Part shown: in pieces, positions 10,518 to 21,727 of the stretch
How positions within the stretch are numbered: the first letter of the stretch is position 1
Layout: every line of letters begins with the position of its first letter
DNA from: Echinarachnius parma
Taxonomy: Eukaryota > Echinodermata > Echinoidea > Clypeasteroida > Echinarachniidae
DNA length: 64,000 nucleotides
Reading direction: 5' to 3'
Assembly: GCA_037951105.1 (NCBI GenBank)
Contig: JBAMJV010005476.1
Coordinates: 1-64,000, forward strand
The notes under the pieces: generated by a model
The model's input: only the letters and a program-made list of their open reading frames with translations
The model's database searches: none
Told to the model about the DNA's origin: nothing
Position numbers and translations under genes: made by a program

Positions 10518-12103
10518 GTTAGTCATTTCTTGATGATCATGGGTGTGGAATGAAGATGATATGATGATAGTGATGATGATGGTGATGAGGATGAGGAGAT
10601 GGTGTTGATGATGAAGATGATAATGTAATAATAGTTACATGTATGATGATGATTATTACCATGATTGTTGATGGGATGATGATGAAGGTAGTGGTGGTGA
10701 TGAAGAGGAGGAGGAGATGGTGATGAAAATGATGATAATGAAGATGAGATGATGGTGTTTTAGATCATAGCGATGATGACAATGGGATGATGATGAAGTC
10801 GGGAAAATGGTGGTGGTGATGATGATGAAAATGAAATGATAGTTATGTCTTATGCTGATGATCATTACCATAATTGATGATGACAATGATGATAGTGATG
10901 ATGGAGGTAGTGGTAGTGAATGGTGATGAAGAGGAGGAGGGGGTGGAAATGATGATGAAGATGATGATAATAAAATGAAAATGAGATGATGGTGTTATAA
11001 TGATGATATCGATGATGACAATAAGATGATGATGAAGTCAGGAAAATGGTGGTGATGATGAAGATGATAATGTAATGACAGTTAATAGCTTTGATGATGA
11101 TAATGATGATACTGATGATGTAGGTAGTTGTGCTGATGAAGAGGAGGAGGGAGTGGAGATGATGATGAAGATGATAATAATTAGATGAAAATGTGATGAT
11201 GGTGTTTATAATGATGAGCGATGATGACAAATGGGATGATGATGATGAAGTCTGGAGAATGGTGATGATGATGATGAAAATGAAAATGTGATGATAGTCA
11301 GGAAAGTCAGGAAAAATGGTGGTGATGATGATGATGATGAAAATGAAATGATAGTTATGTCTTATGCTGATGATCATTACCATAATTGATGATGATAATG
11401 ATGATTGTGGTGATTGAGGTACTGGTTGTGATGAAGATGATGATCATAATGAAGAGGAGATGATAATTAGTTTAATTAGATGAAAATGAGATGATTGTGT
11501 TTATGATGAAAGTTCTGATGACGATGGGATGATGATGAAGTCATGGGGATGGTGATGATGATGAGATGATAGTAAAGGTGACGATTAGATGATACTAAAG
11601 ATTATGATAAAAGATGATGATGATGAAAAAGATTCATCAGATGATGATGATGAAGATGATGGTGATTATAATTGCAAAGCTGAAATGATATTTTTATGAT
11701 GAGATACTGAGAGCCCAGGGGCTGTAAATTTCAATTAATTGGAAACATTTTTAGTGCCCTTTTCCCGTCAGGGAATGCTTGAAAAGTAGGTCAGAAAAGC
11801 CAAAAGGTTCTATACATGTCTGCACACTGTTTTACAATGCATCGTCCATGGCTAAGTTGATTTTTTGGTTTAGTTGAGTTTATTCGGAAATATACCCAAA
11901 ACAATACAAATCAGGGGATAACATCCTTTACTTAGTCTGAGAAGCATCATGGGCTTGTACATGTACATGTATACATGTACATTTGAGGCCCCAATATAAT
12001 AATATACATTACAACTAAACTAAACTAAACTAAAGAGGTACATGTATGTATTAAAGCAACTTTATTAATTTATTTCCCTTTCTCTTCACTTCATCTCCCT
12101 TAG

Positions 12104-12290
12104 GTCGACAAACTACCACCAGTCTCTGAAGGATTTCATGAAGCAGCACTGGGAGTTGGTGGAGGGTCGCGTGAACCCCCTGAACCTTGAGGACGCAACT
12201 TTCAAGGCCCTGCCAACGCTGACAAAGGTTGAGATTCTCCATTCCCTGTGCGACTTTCGGCTCGATGCTTCTGACGTCACAGTTCTCAAG
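12104..12290 (+). CDS. CECR2: CECR2 exon 3: end of DDT and WHIM1
   Basis: Residues 86-148; acceptor CCCTTAG, donor GTATTT, phase 2 in and 0 out. It reads NYHQSLKDFMKQHWELVEG, then VEILHSLCDFRLDASDV, matching vertebrate FHSYLEDIINYRWELEEG, then VEILHRLCDYRLDADDV. The second block is the WHIM1 motif typical of DDT proteins that pair with ISWI. A degenerate copy of the 3' half follows at 12383-12507. Confidence 0.93.
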
Positions 12291-12382
12291 GTATTTAATT
12301 GTTTTTATTTGATTGATTAAACAATAAAGTTCAAGTTAAACATGAATCTTAGCAGGGACGTTGGTTGGGTTGTGTGAAGTAT

Positions 12383-12507
12383 AGTGTGAACCCCCTGAAT
12401 CTTGAAGACGCAACATGCAAAGCTGTACTAACCCTGACCAAGGTTGAGATCCTTCATTCCCTGTGCGGCTTTTGGCGCGATGCTTCTGGCATTTCCGTTC
12501 TCAAGGT
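12383..12507 (+). pseudogene. Degenerate partial duplicate of CECR2 exon 3
   Basis: Repeats the 3' two thirds of exon 3 (from the VNPLNLEDAT codons) with about a dozen substitutions, including CDFRLDASD changed to CGFWRDASG, and keeps the AAGGTATTTAAT donor. No acceptor is obvious. More diverged than the other exon copies, hence older. Confidence 0.8.
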
Positions 12508-13404
12508 ATTTAATTATTAATATAACTATGATGAATCAAATAATAACTTCCAATAACTGTTCCAATACAGCACAAGACTTATACTCGGGCATGAAATTTG
12601 TTTTCATTTTTTTTCAAATATTCCTCTCTGCTTGCTGGTAATGATAAAAATGTTTACCCAGAGCCTGTTTTAGTATGTGTTATGCTTAATGGAATCCTCT
12701 TACTCCAGATTCTTATTAATAGGGTTAAAAATCTCACCACAGAATGCACCAGATTGCACGATTCTAAACCCCAAAATTGAAAAATTTCCCTACCATGGGA
12801 GGGGGGACACCCCCCTCCCACACCCTCCCCCTGCTCGGTCGCTTCGCTCCCTCGCAGCAGTTCTCGGAAAGTTTTTCAGTGTTTTTTATGAACAGTACCA
12901 TACAAGTTTTGGCATCCGCGCGCCCTTTTCTCCCATCCCGAGCTAGATTATGCACAACATTCACCCCTGAAAAGTGACCTACTTCCTTACTGCGCGCAGT
13001 ACGCGCGCGGTGCAAGCGTATGCGCGATGTTTTCTATTTTCGGAATGCAACCCCAAAAGTTCAAGCCATTACGTTAAATTTAAAGGGGAAAAAAGACAGT
13101 TCTTTGCACCAAGATGAATGTAGCTCGCAGATATCTTGTTTTTAGAAATTTGCGTCACTTTTTTAGACCATCTTCTGATTTGTGTCGGAAATATCACCTA
13201 TTGATTTTAGAGGCGGGATGGAATCACGGCGTGGTAGCTCAGGATCTTAGCACGACACTAGTAAGTATCGTTTATAACAAATAATCCCGCAAACGGGATA
13301 ATGAATAAAATTAAGTAGTTGACAGTAGTTGACATGACATAAATGGTTACACAATGATTAAACTGGTTCTTATCTCTTTTCTGTATTTCTTCCTGTACAT
13401 GTAG

Positions 13405-13547
13405 GAGTACAACGGAGAACAATTACGTGTTGACCCGCTTGGCGTAGACAGCAAGGGAGCTAAATACTGGTATTTCTACAGCACAAGACTCTATAAGGAG
13501 GACCCGGCTCCCTCCCCCGCCGAGAAAGAAGCCAAACACAAAAAGAG
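13405..13547 (+). CDS. CECR2: CECR2 exon 4: WHIM2 motif
   Basis: Residues 149-195, phase 0 in, 2 out. It contains [20 protein letters not shown], then TRLYKEDP, matching vertebrate [20 protein letters not shown], then TRMYKEDP. This is the WHIM2 signature (LG.D..G..YW.F...R.Y.E), which in DDT-family proteins helps recognise linker DNA together with WHIM1. Acceptor ATGTAG, donor GTACTT. Confidence 0.93.
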
Positions 13548-13990
13548 GTACTTTTCTTCTTCATTTTTTGTGTGTAAGAAATGTGACCGGCCATAGCAAA
13601 ACCCGGCACTTGTCGGTAATTCATGTTTTGAAGAAATGGGCATTTTAAGTTCACACAATGTGTGTAAAAGACATGTGATTGTAACATTGAAACAATCATA
13701 TCTTTGTTAATTATGGACCAATTAGTTAGAACAAAGCATCAAATGAAAGCTTGTGATGAGGCCTTTGTAATGGTACGAAAATCTGCATTTTGATTTTTAC
13801 CGACAAGTGCCGGGTTTTGCTATAGCCGGTCACAAATTATGATTTTCAACCCTCTTTTTACGTTTTCGACAAGGACAAAATAATTGTTTTAATCAGAATT
13901 TCACAAGAATGCGGGCACTTGGAGGGGAGTCATTCTTATCCAGACGTTCTTACTAAGTTTACTCTCGCATGCAATGCAGGAATACATTTT

Positions 13991-14523
13991 TAGCTCATCC
14001 GGCCTGAAGGGCCCGATGAGCTTATGCCATGGCGTGGCGTCCGTCTTCCGTCCGTCCGTCCGTCCGTCCGTCCGTCCACAGTTTTCAAAATGCTTCTTCT
14101 TCGTTATTTTTCAACCGATTTTGATTCTGATTGTTTCATAAGATAGGGCTAGGAGGGGGATTTAAAACTTCTGCACAGAATCGTGAAATTCATTATATAT
14201 GCTAATTTATGCAAATTTATTCGAAATCACAACAAATGCTTCTTCTCCTTCATTTCTTGACCGATTTTGATTTGGTTTGCTTTATCTGGTAGAGCTAACT
14301 TTGGTACACTAAACTTCTACACAGAATTTTGAAATTTTTCTCCATTAATTCATTATGGTAATTTATGCAAATTTATTCCAAAAATCACAAAAAATGCTTC
14401 TTCTCCTTCATTTCTCGACCGATTTTGATTTGGTTTGCTTTATCTGGTAGAGCTAACTTTGGTACACTTAACTTCTACACAGAATTTTGAAATTTGTCTC
14501 CATTAATTAATTATGGTAATTTT

Positions 14524-14568
<45 letters not shown>

Positions 14569-14830
14569 TTATTTATTTATTTATTTATTATTATTATTTA
14601 TTTTTTTATTTTTTTATTTATTTTTTTTAAATATATATTTAAAAAAAAAAAAAAAAATTCCCCCCATGTCCCTTCTGGGGCGTCAAATTTATATTTTGTT
14701 CACTCTAATTTTTTTTAAATTAATTTTTATGTCCCTTCCGGGGCATCACATTTTAATTTTTTGACCAGTTGAAAAGTGTACCACATGAAATTTGCGATAT
14801 TTGATGTTGCGAGATGCCGGATGAGCGCTA
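13991..14830. mobile_element. Non-autonomous element with TAGCTCATCCGGC ends
   Basis: Left end TAGCTCATCCGGC and right end GCCGGATGAGCGCTA are inverted with a 2-base indel. Inside are a CCGT tetranucleotide run (about 14041-14076), two or three tandem units with the CGATTTTGATTTGG block, and a TTTA/TTTTA run with an A-run (14520-14660). The GATGAGCTTATGCCATGGCG start resembles a repeat I believe is widespread in marine invertebrate genomes; that is recollection, not a search. Confidence 0.65.
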
Positions 14831-15780
14831 CGTCATTGACGTTCTGGTTTATTTTAGGGGGCTACTTTTTCAATCTGATATAACAAAATATTTAACACAA
14901 TACCCTATGGTAATTTTACGAGCTACCTACTGGATTTAGGGGGCTATTTTGAAAATTAGGGGGCAAAATTGCCCTCAGCTCCCGTATATTTCCTACCCTG
15001 CTCGCATGGATTCAAAACCAAGAGAAAACTTAGCAACAAAATTTTGAGAAAAAAAAATACTCAAGTATATTACAAATTATTTACATGTGGGTCATTCCAT
15101 GTCAAATCACCCAATTGATTTCATCGTACCCCCTTCAAATTTGTTCATATTTGGTATGTATGATATTTCAACCTTTCAAAGCGCAAATATTTAAGTTTTA
15201 TCCCAATCCGCCCAACGGTTTTGGCGCTATGGGCGATTCTTTGGGGGTAGTTTTGTCAAAAATGGGCGTGGGCACCGTTTTTCAAATCGCCATTGTCCGT
15301 TAACCGTTGGGTCAATTTATTTTTTAATGGTGTCATTGGACTGGAGATGTTATATGCAGTCCATTTATGCCATTTGTTTTCATGCATGAGCGAGTTTGGA
15401 TACGATAACCTTTGACCTTAGGCTTCAACCTTCCGTTTTACCTCGTGGATCAAATAATTTTGAGAATTTTGTTGGCTTAAATCTTGGCTTGATATAATAT
15501 CTACAACATATGAAAGAATTGGAGATGTATTATTTCTTGTTTTTTCTACAGCCTTGTTTTAAGTTTGCAAATTTCATGTAAAATTGAATTATTTTAGACC
15601 TACACCCATGTCCAAGAATTCTATAGGGGTGTATTGTATGAAAAAGACCTTTTCAAAGTCAGGATTAGAGCCTATTCAGACTCTGGCTCACCACTGTTAA
15701 ATAGACCTGCTAATCCCCATACAATAGCAATCCAGACAAATGACATTCTAATGATACCACATGTTTCCAACCTGACAATG

Positions 15781-15887
15781 GCCCTGTTGCAGAAAGAGAT
15801 AAATCAATTGTGAGTCAGATCAAATGTTCTAAATGCACAAATCTGATTGGTTGAAACGCAGAAAATGTCTTTCTCTGCAACAGGGCC
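15781..15887. mobile_element. Small MITE nested in left arm
   Basis: Inverted ends GCCCTGTTGCAGAAAGAGA and TCTTTCTCTGCAACAGGGC, about 107 bp. Its counterpart lies at 16639-16746 in the other arm, and a relative lies at 22332-22462. Confidence 0.7.
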
Positions 15888-16638
15888 TAGGTGGAGATGT
15901 TTTCTTGAATAAAATCGTTCAAGTTCAAATTATTGCAAACTTGTACATCAATTATGAAAGCAAATATCTACAGGTATCCCTTTTCAATTAATTTAATGTT
16001 TCTATGCAACAGAAATTCATGCAATAGTAACATGATTTGCAATTGTAAACATTCAACCCTGATTATTTCCAACTAAACCAAACACAAAAACAATGCTGTT
16101 TGATATTCCACTCATTTTGATTTTTAATGGCACTTGTTTTTAAATGCATTAATTGTAATAAAAAAACAGTGCAATTTGAAATTTCACAAACCATAAATAA
16201 TGCATTAAGCAAATGTGATGATTCACAGAAATGGACAGGCATGCGCAAGTTCTTGTGACTTTTGAAATTAGGTCATTTGTCTTTAATCTAAGCTCTTTCA
16301 TAGCATGAAGAGATAAGTATCTCTGATTTTCACACATAGTGTACAAACAACTGTAGAAATATTGTGGTAAGATCAAATCTTAAACAATCATTGGTTATAA
16401 AATTATGAGCAGTTGTCTAGAGGGTAGTTACTGTTTGTGTTTGGTATAGTTGGAAAGAATCAGGTTTGAATTTGTACAGATTGCAAATCATGTTAATATT
16501 GCATGAATTTCTGATGCATAGAAACATTAAATTCATTGAAAAGGGATACCTGTAGATATTTGCTTTCATAATTGATGTACAAGTTTGCAATTTGAACTTG
16601 AACTTGAAAGATTTTATTCAAGAAAAGATCTCCACCTT

Positions 16639-16746
16639 GGCCCTGTTGCAGAGAGAGACATTTTCTGCATTTCAACCAATCAGATGTGTGCATTTAGAAC
16701 ATTTGATCTGACTCACAATTGATTTATCTCTTTCTGCAACAGGGCC
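16639..16746. mobile_element. Small MITE nested in right arm
   Basis: Mirror copy of the 15781-15887 element at the equivalent place in the opposite arm. The nested insertion therefore predates the inverted duplication or was copied across by conversion. Confidence 0.7.
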
Positions 16747-18095
16747 ATTGTCAGGTTGGAAACATGTGGTATCATTAGAATGTCATTTGTCTGGATTGCT
16801 ATTGTATGGGGATTAGCAGGTCTATTTAACAGTGGTGAGCCAGAGTCTGAATAGGCTCTAATCCTGACTTTGAAAAGGTCTTTTTCATACAATACACCCC
16901 TATAGAATTCTTGGACATGGGTGTAGGTCTAAAATAATTCAATTTTACATGAAATTTGCAAACTTAAAACAAGGCTGTAGAAAAAACAAGAAATAATACA
17001 TCTCCAATTCTTTCATATGTTGTAGATATTATATCAAGCCAAGATTTAAGCCAAAAAAATTCTCAAGATTATTTGATCCACGAGGTGAAACAGAAGGTCG
17101 AAGCCTAAGGTCAAAGGTTATCGTATCCAAACTCGCTCATGCATGAAAACAAATGGCATAAATGGATTGCATGTAACATCCCCAGTCCAATGACACCATT
17201 AAAAAATAAATTGACCCAACGGTTAACGGACAATGGCGATTTGAAAAACGGTGCCCACACCCATTTTTGACAAAACTACCCCCGAAGAATCGACCATAGC
17301 GCCAAAACCGTTGGGCGGATTGGGCTAAAACTTAAATCTTTGCGCTTTGAAAGGTTGAAATATCATACATACCAAATATTAGCAAATTTGAAGGGGGTAC
17401 GATGAAAATTTTCACTTTTTTTGGGTGATTTGACATGGAATGACCCATGTATATTAAACAAAAAAGTTTCTTCTTCAGCCTACTGACTGCTTTCAATTGG
17501 CGTTGGAACAGTCACGTGTTGCTGCCGCCAGGAAGCATCCTGTGACTGACGTATAGTGTTGTCGCCGAGTCCCGGGTACCCGGGTCCCCCGAAAAATGTT
17601 GAGTCCCGGGTACAAAAATCGATACTTGATTTCCCGAAAAAAGGGGAAGTCCCCTCATTGAACGCCAGAGCTTTCATGTTCATTCAAGAAGATGATTTAT
17701 TGTCATAAATGCGCTCAATGTTTGTCACTTGAATGAACATGTTTTCCCAGCGGCGTGACATGCCGATAGCGAAATCAACAAATGGGTAAATTTCGGGTAC
17801 CCGGGACTCGCCCAAAAAATTATCGCGAGTACCGGGTAGTAAATACTCCCGAAAACGACAACACTACCGACGTATGATGCCGTATTTGCCGGTGTATAAA
17901 CCGCACCCCCCTTTTTGCAAAAAAAAAAAAAAAAAAAAAGTGTGTGTAATACGCTATAAACCGCACCCGTGTATTAACCGCAACCCCAATTTTGAAAAAA
18001 AAAATTTGAAAAAAGGTGCGGTTAATACACCAGCAAATACGGTAATCAAGTATATCTTTAAAGAAGGGACAATATTTGTTTCTTCCATCTCACAG

Positions 18096-18251
18096 GGAGA
18101 AGGAGAGGACGAAAGTGAAGAAGGAGAAAGAAGCTGCGAGAAAGAAGAGGCTCCAGGAGACGGTCAAAACCAGGAAGGCCCTACAGAGACAACTCTCCAA
18201 GAAACGCCCTGCCAAACTCAAGAAACTTGCCAAACCGCTCAAGAGCGACAA
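18096..18251 (+). CDS. CECR2: CECR2 exon 5: basic helical linker
   Basis: Residues 196-247, phase 2 in (AG+G) and 2 out. The frame fixed by exon 4 reads REKERTKVKKEKEAARKKR, then a segment ending LSKKRPAKLKKLAKPLKSDK. It is rich in Lys and Arg, as is the equivalent vertebrate stretch. Acceptor CATCTCACAG, donor GTGAGT. Three truncated copies of its 3' half follow in the next 1.1 kb. Confidence 0.85.
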
Positions 18252-18374
18252 GTGAGTAAATGATTTCAAAGTAATTATTAGAATTACAGAATACCTTCAG
18301 ACTTCAGGAGACTTAAAATAACTGTAAATGTAAGAGCTAACAGCGAGTCTCTTGCAAAAGCGCCCTCAAGAAGG

Positions 18375-18480
18375 GATGACACAATCTCTTTAAATGCCTG
18401 AAAGGCCCTACAGAGACAACTCTCCAGGAAACGACCCGCCAAACTAAAGAAACTTGCCAAGCCGCTCAAGAGCGATGATA
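18375..18480 (+). pseudogene. Partial duplicate of CECR2 exon 5 (copy 2)
   Basis: Repeats the 3' half of exon 5 (AAGGCCCTACAGAGACAACT to the CTCAAGAGCGA end) preceded by AATCTCTTTAAATGCCTG. The donor has changed to GATGATAA, so it has probably lost splicing. Confidence 0.8.
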
Positions 18481-18639
18481 ATTATTAGTAAATGATGATA
18501 CGGATCTCAAAGTAATTTTACAAAATACAGAATATCCTCAGGCTTCAGAAGACGGTTTCAGGAAACCGTTTAAATAACTGTAAAAGTAAGAGCCAACGGT
18601 GCGTCTCTTGCAAAAGCGCTCTCCAAAATGGATGACAAA

Positions 18640-18735
18640 ATCTCTTTAAATGCCTGAAGGGCCCTACAGAGACAACTCTCAAAGAAACGACCTGCCAAAC
18701 TAAAGAAACTTGCCAAGCCGCTCAAGAGCGACAAG
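18640..18735 (+). pseudogene. Partial duplicate of CECR2 exon 5 (copy 3)
   Basis: As copy 2, but keeps an intact ACAAGTGAGT donor. It includes the intact TTAA site that is filled by a transposon in the next copy. Confidence 0.8.
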
Positions 18736-18935
18736 TGAGTAAATGATCAAATGATAATTATTAGTAAATGATGATACGGATCTCAAAGTAATTTTTACAA
18801 AATACAGAATACCCTCACGCTTCAGAAGACGGTTTCAGGAAACCATTTAAATAACTGTAAAAGTAAGAGCTAATGGTGCGTCTCTTGCAAATGCCCCCTC
18901 AAGAAGGGATGAGTCGGATGACACAATCTCTTTAA

Positions 18936-19291
18936 AGGACCTATAGCGTCTAGATGGCCTAATTTTCACAATTCGGAAGAAAGGAAAGAAGGGGAAGAAA
19001 ATCAAAAAAGAAGAGAAATCAATTTTGGGGTAATTAGTAAATATCTAATTGTCCTGGGAACGCCCCTTTTAAATCGCCAAAATGTGACGTCATCTAAAGT
19101 ACAGACTAATGAACTAAATTCTGTAGATGACGCGTCATGACGTAAGCCAATGAATTGTCAATCACATGTCAATCACGCTGCCGATTCTGGACCCTAAATG
19201 TGGGTTTCATGGATTTTTTTTTCGGCAGACCTATTTTACAAGTCATCAACTATGGAATAAGTGCCAAAGTATGTTGTATTCTTTAGGTCCT
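18936..19291. mobile_element. TTAA MITE carrying 43 bp of CECR2 exon 6
   Basis: Begins AGGACCTATAGCG and ends CTTTAGGTCCT, flanked by TTAA (18932-18935, 19292-19295). Sister copies of the duplicated exon 5 segment at 18390 and 18645 show the empty site CTCTTTAAATGCCTG, confirming insertion at TTAA. Positions 18975-19017 are identical to 20346-20388 inside CECR2 exon 6. Confidence 0.8.
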
Positions 19292-19375
19292 TTAAATGCC
19301 TGAAAGGCCCTACAGAGACAACTCTCCAAGACACGACCTGCCAAACTCAAGAAACTTGCCAAACCGCTGAGTAAA
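19292..19375 (+). pseudogene. Partial duplicate of CECR2 exon 5 (copy 4)
   Basis: Fourth copy of the exon 5 end, separated from its upstream part by the MITE at 18936-19291. It lacks the final codons and donor (AAACCGCTGAGTAAATG). Confidence 0.75.
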
Positions 19376-19668
19376 TGATTGATAAGGATCTCAAAGTAAT
19401 TGTAAAAAATACAGAATATCATTTGATAGTGCATTTCCAATTACAAACTGTTTGATGCGCTTTACAACCTCTCCAATACTACTCCAAATACTATCATACA
19501 GATATTTGATATAAAGCTATTCATGCGAGTATCATAGCACTTTACATACTGATTATTACCCCAGTTAAAGCATACACACTGCAATCATTCCGTAGTGAAC
19601 CTTTATGCACTCGTCCTGGGAGTATTCCAGCTCTATTTAATGCAAGTTTTCCAACCATTTATTCACAG

Positions 19669-21727
19669 TGATACCTGCAGTGATGACAACATCCCACTCA
19701 CACAACTACGCAAGAAGGGGGCGACAGGTGCCAGCAACGATGGGAAACCTCCCCCCAAAGGGAAAGGGAAGAGGAAGTTGGAGGAGGACGTTAAAGTGGA
19801 AGAACCTGAAGAGGTGAACGAGAACGGGAAACGAACGAAGAAGATGCCGGAGAAGAAGAAGAATGCAAAGAAGATTAAGGTGGAGGAGGTGAAGAAGGAG
19901 GAGCCGGGAAGCGATGCCGATTCAGAAAGCGAGGAGGACGACGCCGCACAGAGCAAGAAGAAGAAGAAAGAGAAGAAGACGCGGAAGACCATCAAGAAGG
20001 AAGAGCTGGAAACGGAGACGGAATGCGAAGAGGAGGAGGAGAAGAAGAAGACGAAGAAGCAGTCAACACCGAGGGGAAAAACAAAGAAGGGGAAGCGGAA
20101 AGACGCAAGCAGTGCAGAAAGTCAGACCGAGACAGACGCAGCGGGGAAAAAGAAACCAAACAAAACGAAGAAAGGAAAGGCATCTGCGAAAAAGAACATC
20201 AAAGAGGAAACGGCTACCAGTGCAGAAAGTGAAATGGACGTTAGTGAGACGAAAGGAGGGAAAACGGGGAAGAAGAAAGTGAAGAAGAAGAAGTTGCTAA
20301 CGGGGGAAGAGAGTCAGGGGGAAACGGACGGGGAGCAGAAGAAGGGGAAGAAAGGAAAGAAGGGGAAGAAAATCAAAAAAGAAGAGAACGTGACGACAGA
20401 GAGTGAGGGACTTGGAGAAGAGGACACCAAAAGCAAAGGAAAAAAGAAAGGAGGAAAGAGGAAACTTAAGAAAGAATCATCGGTCGACGTGAAGAGTGAG
20501 AGTGAAGCTGATACGAAAAAGAAAAGCAAAGGGAAGAAGAAGAAGGTGAAATCCGAGCAGGCATCCTCACAAGAGGACAGTCAAGAAGAAGAGGGAAATG
20601 CAAGCAAATCGTCAAAAGCGAAGAAAAGCGTCAAAGCAAGCATGAGCGCTGACTCGGAAGATGGAGCAGGGAAGAAGAAGAAAAGACGAAGGGAGATCAA
20701 GAGCAAAGAGATCATAACGGAAACTGAAACCGAAACAGAAAACGAAGATGGGCAACCTAAGGAAAATGCCACCCCTAGAAAGGGGAAGAATACCTCTAAG
20801 GAGGCATCCACTCCAGGAAGAGCAACAAGGAGAGGAACCCCAACTAAAGCTGGCAAGAAGGATGCCATCTCTCAGAAGGGAGAGGAGGAGAAAACGAATG
20901 CAAGAGGGCAAAAGAAGGGTGCAAAGGGAAAACCAAAGGCTGCAGAAGAAGGTACAGCGAGTGAAGGTGAGTCTATGTCTGGGAAGAAAACCAAGGGAGG
21001 AAAGAAAGAGAGCAAGACAGTGAAGGGCCACCAGAGGAAGTCCTCAAAGAAATCTGCAAAGGAATCCTCACAGGAAAGCCAGGATGAGGACAAATGTTCT
21101 CAGGGTGAGGAGGAAGAGGAAGGAGAAGAAGCCAGCAGATCAAAGGCTGGGAAGAAATCCAGCAAAGCGAAGCAAGCACCCAAGGCCAAAGGCGGGAAGG
21201 CTGCATCCAAGAAGGCGGGGAAGTCAGCAGCATCTCAAGACAGCCAGGGTGAAGCGGACTGTCCGGAAGAGGTGACAACTAGTGACAAGTCTGCCAAGAA
21301 GGGGTGTAAGACACCTGCAAAGGCCAATCCCAAAGGCTCTGCAAAGACACCTGCAAAAGCCACCCCACAAAACCGGAAGGCTCCTGCAAAGGCCACTCCT
21401 CAGAAGCCTTTGAAGACACCTGCCAAGAATGTGTCAAAGACAGCATCCCAGGAGGACGAATTTGACGAGCAGGAGGCCCTCAAGGAGCTGCAAGCTTTGC
21501 TCCTGCTGGAGAATATGCTTGCCGTGCCTTCAGACGACTCCAGCGAAAGCTCCTCAGAGGATGAAGAGCCAGAGACCGCCCGGTGGCACGTCGCCTGCGA
21601 GACGGAAGAAGATTGGCACCGACTTGCGGAGTCGTTTAAGAAGGCGCGGAATAAGCCGGAGAGGGAGTTGTATTTGGTCCTCATAGAGGATTTCTTGCCG
21701 GAGATCCACACAATATTTGCTGCAAAG
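19669..21727 (+). CDS. CECR2: CECR2 exon 6: giant Lys/Glu-rich exon with WHIM3-like end
   Basis: Residues 248-934 in one 2059-bp exon, phase 2 in and 0 out. About 600 residues are low-complexity Lys/Glu/Ser/Thr/Gly with recurring KKGKKGKK, TESE and SQ(E/G)E patterns and later KTPAKA(T/N)P repeats like linker-histone tails. The last 48 residues, including WHVACETEEDWHRLAESF and LIEDFLPEIHTIFAAK, match vertebrate CECR2 (CQTEEEWRQVTESF, then LLSEDFLPEI) and anchor the identity. In human CECR2 the corresponding stretch is short, so the basic/acidic expansion is lineage-specific. It is probably disordered, nuclear and DNA- or histone-interacting; that is inference. Long open frames on the other strand are codon-bias shadows. 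Confidence 0.92.

Larger units (their letters stand above)
9750..11700. repeat. GAT/ATG-rich microsatellite region
   Basis: About 2 kb of imperfect GATGAT repeats with GGTGGTGATGAAGAGGAG blocks, organised in larger units that include partial copies of CECR2 exon 2. Long open frames on either strand here encode only His/Ile/Ser or Asp/Met runs and are repeat translation. Confidence 0.85.
15089..17446. mobile_element. 2.4-kb foldback element with 0.9-kb arms
   Basis: Starts GGGTCATTCCATGTCAAATC and ends with the complement; the flanking 4-bp duplication is ATGT (15085-15088, 17447-17450). The left arm runs to about 16050 and the right arm from about 16475, with nearly the same sequence throughout and a spacer of about 425 bp. 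Each arm contains the same small nested MITE (15781-15887 and 16639-16746). No coding capacity. Terminal sequence and duplication size ally it with the motif-array elements. Confidence 0.85.
13548..18095. other. CECR2 intron 4
   Basis: Contains an inverted-repeat element (13991-14830) and a large palindromic element (15089-17446). A short inverted block holds the ACAAGTGCCGGGTTTTGC sequence near 13795 and its complement near 13597. Near 17560-17860 a GTCCCGGGTAC motif and its complement recur several times, and around 17885-18045 the fragment TATAAACCGCACCC and related units repeat in both orientations beside A-runs. These look like small MITE remnants. No exon seen. Confidence 0.6.

Noticed and set aside
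9750-11383. Long minus-strand frames rich in His, Ile and Ser
   Set aside because: They translate a GATGAT microsatellite; no conserved motif and no codon structure.
12677-13015. Frames around 12.7-13.0 kb with Pro/Arg-rich products
   Set aside because: Lie in an intron near a GC-rich repeat fragment; no splice consistency with CECR2 and no recognisable domain.
19663-21711. Several minus-strand frames opposite CECR2 exon 6
   Set aside because: Shadows of an AAG/GAG-biased coding exon; Ser/Phe/Leu-rich and without family similarity.
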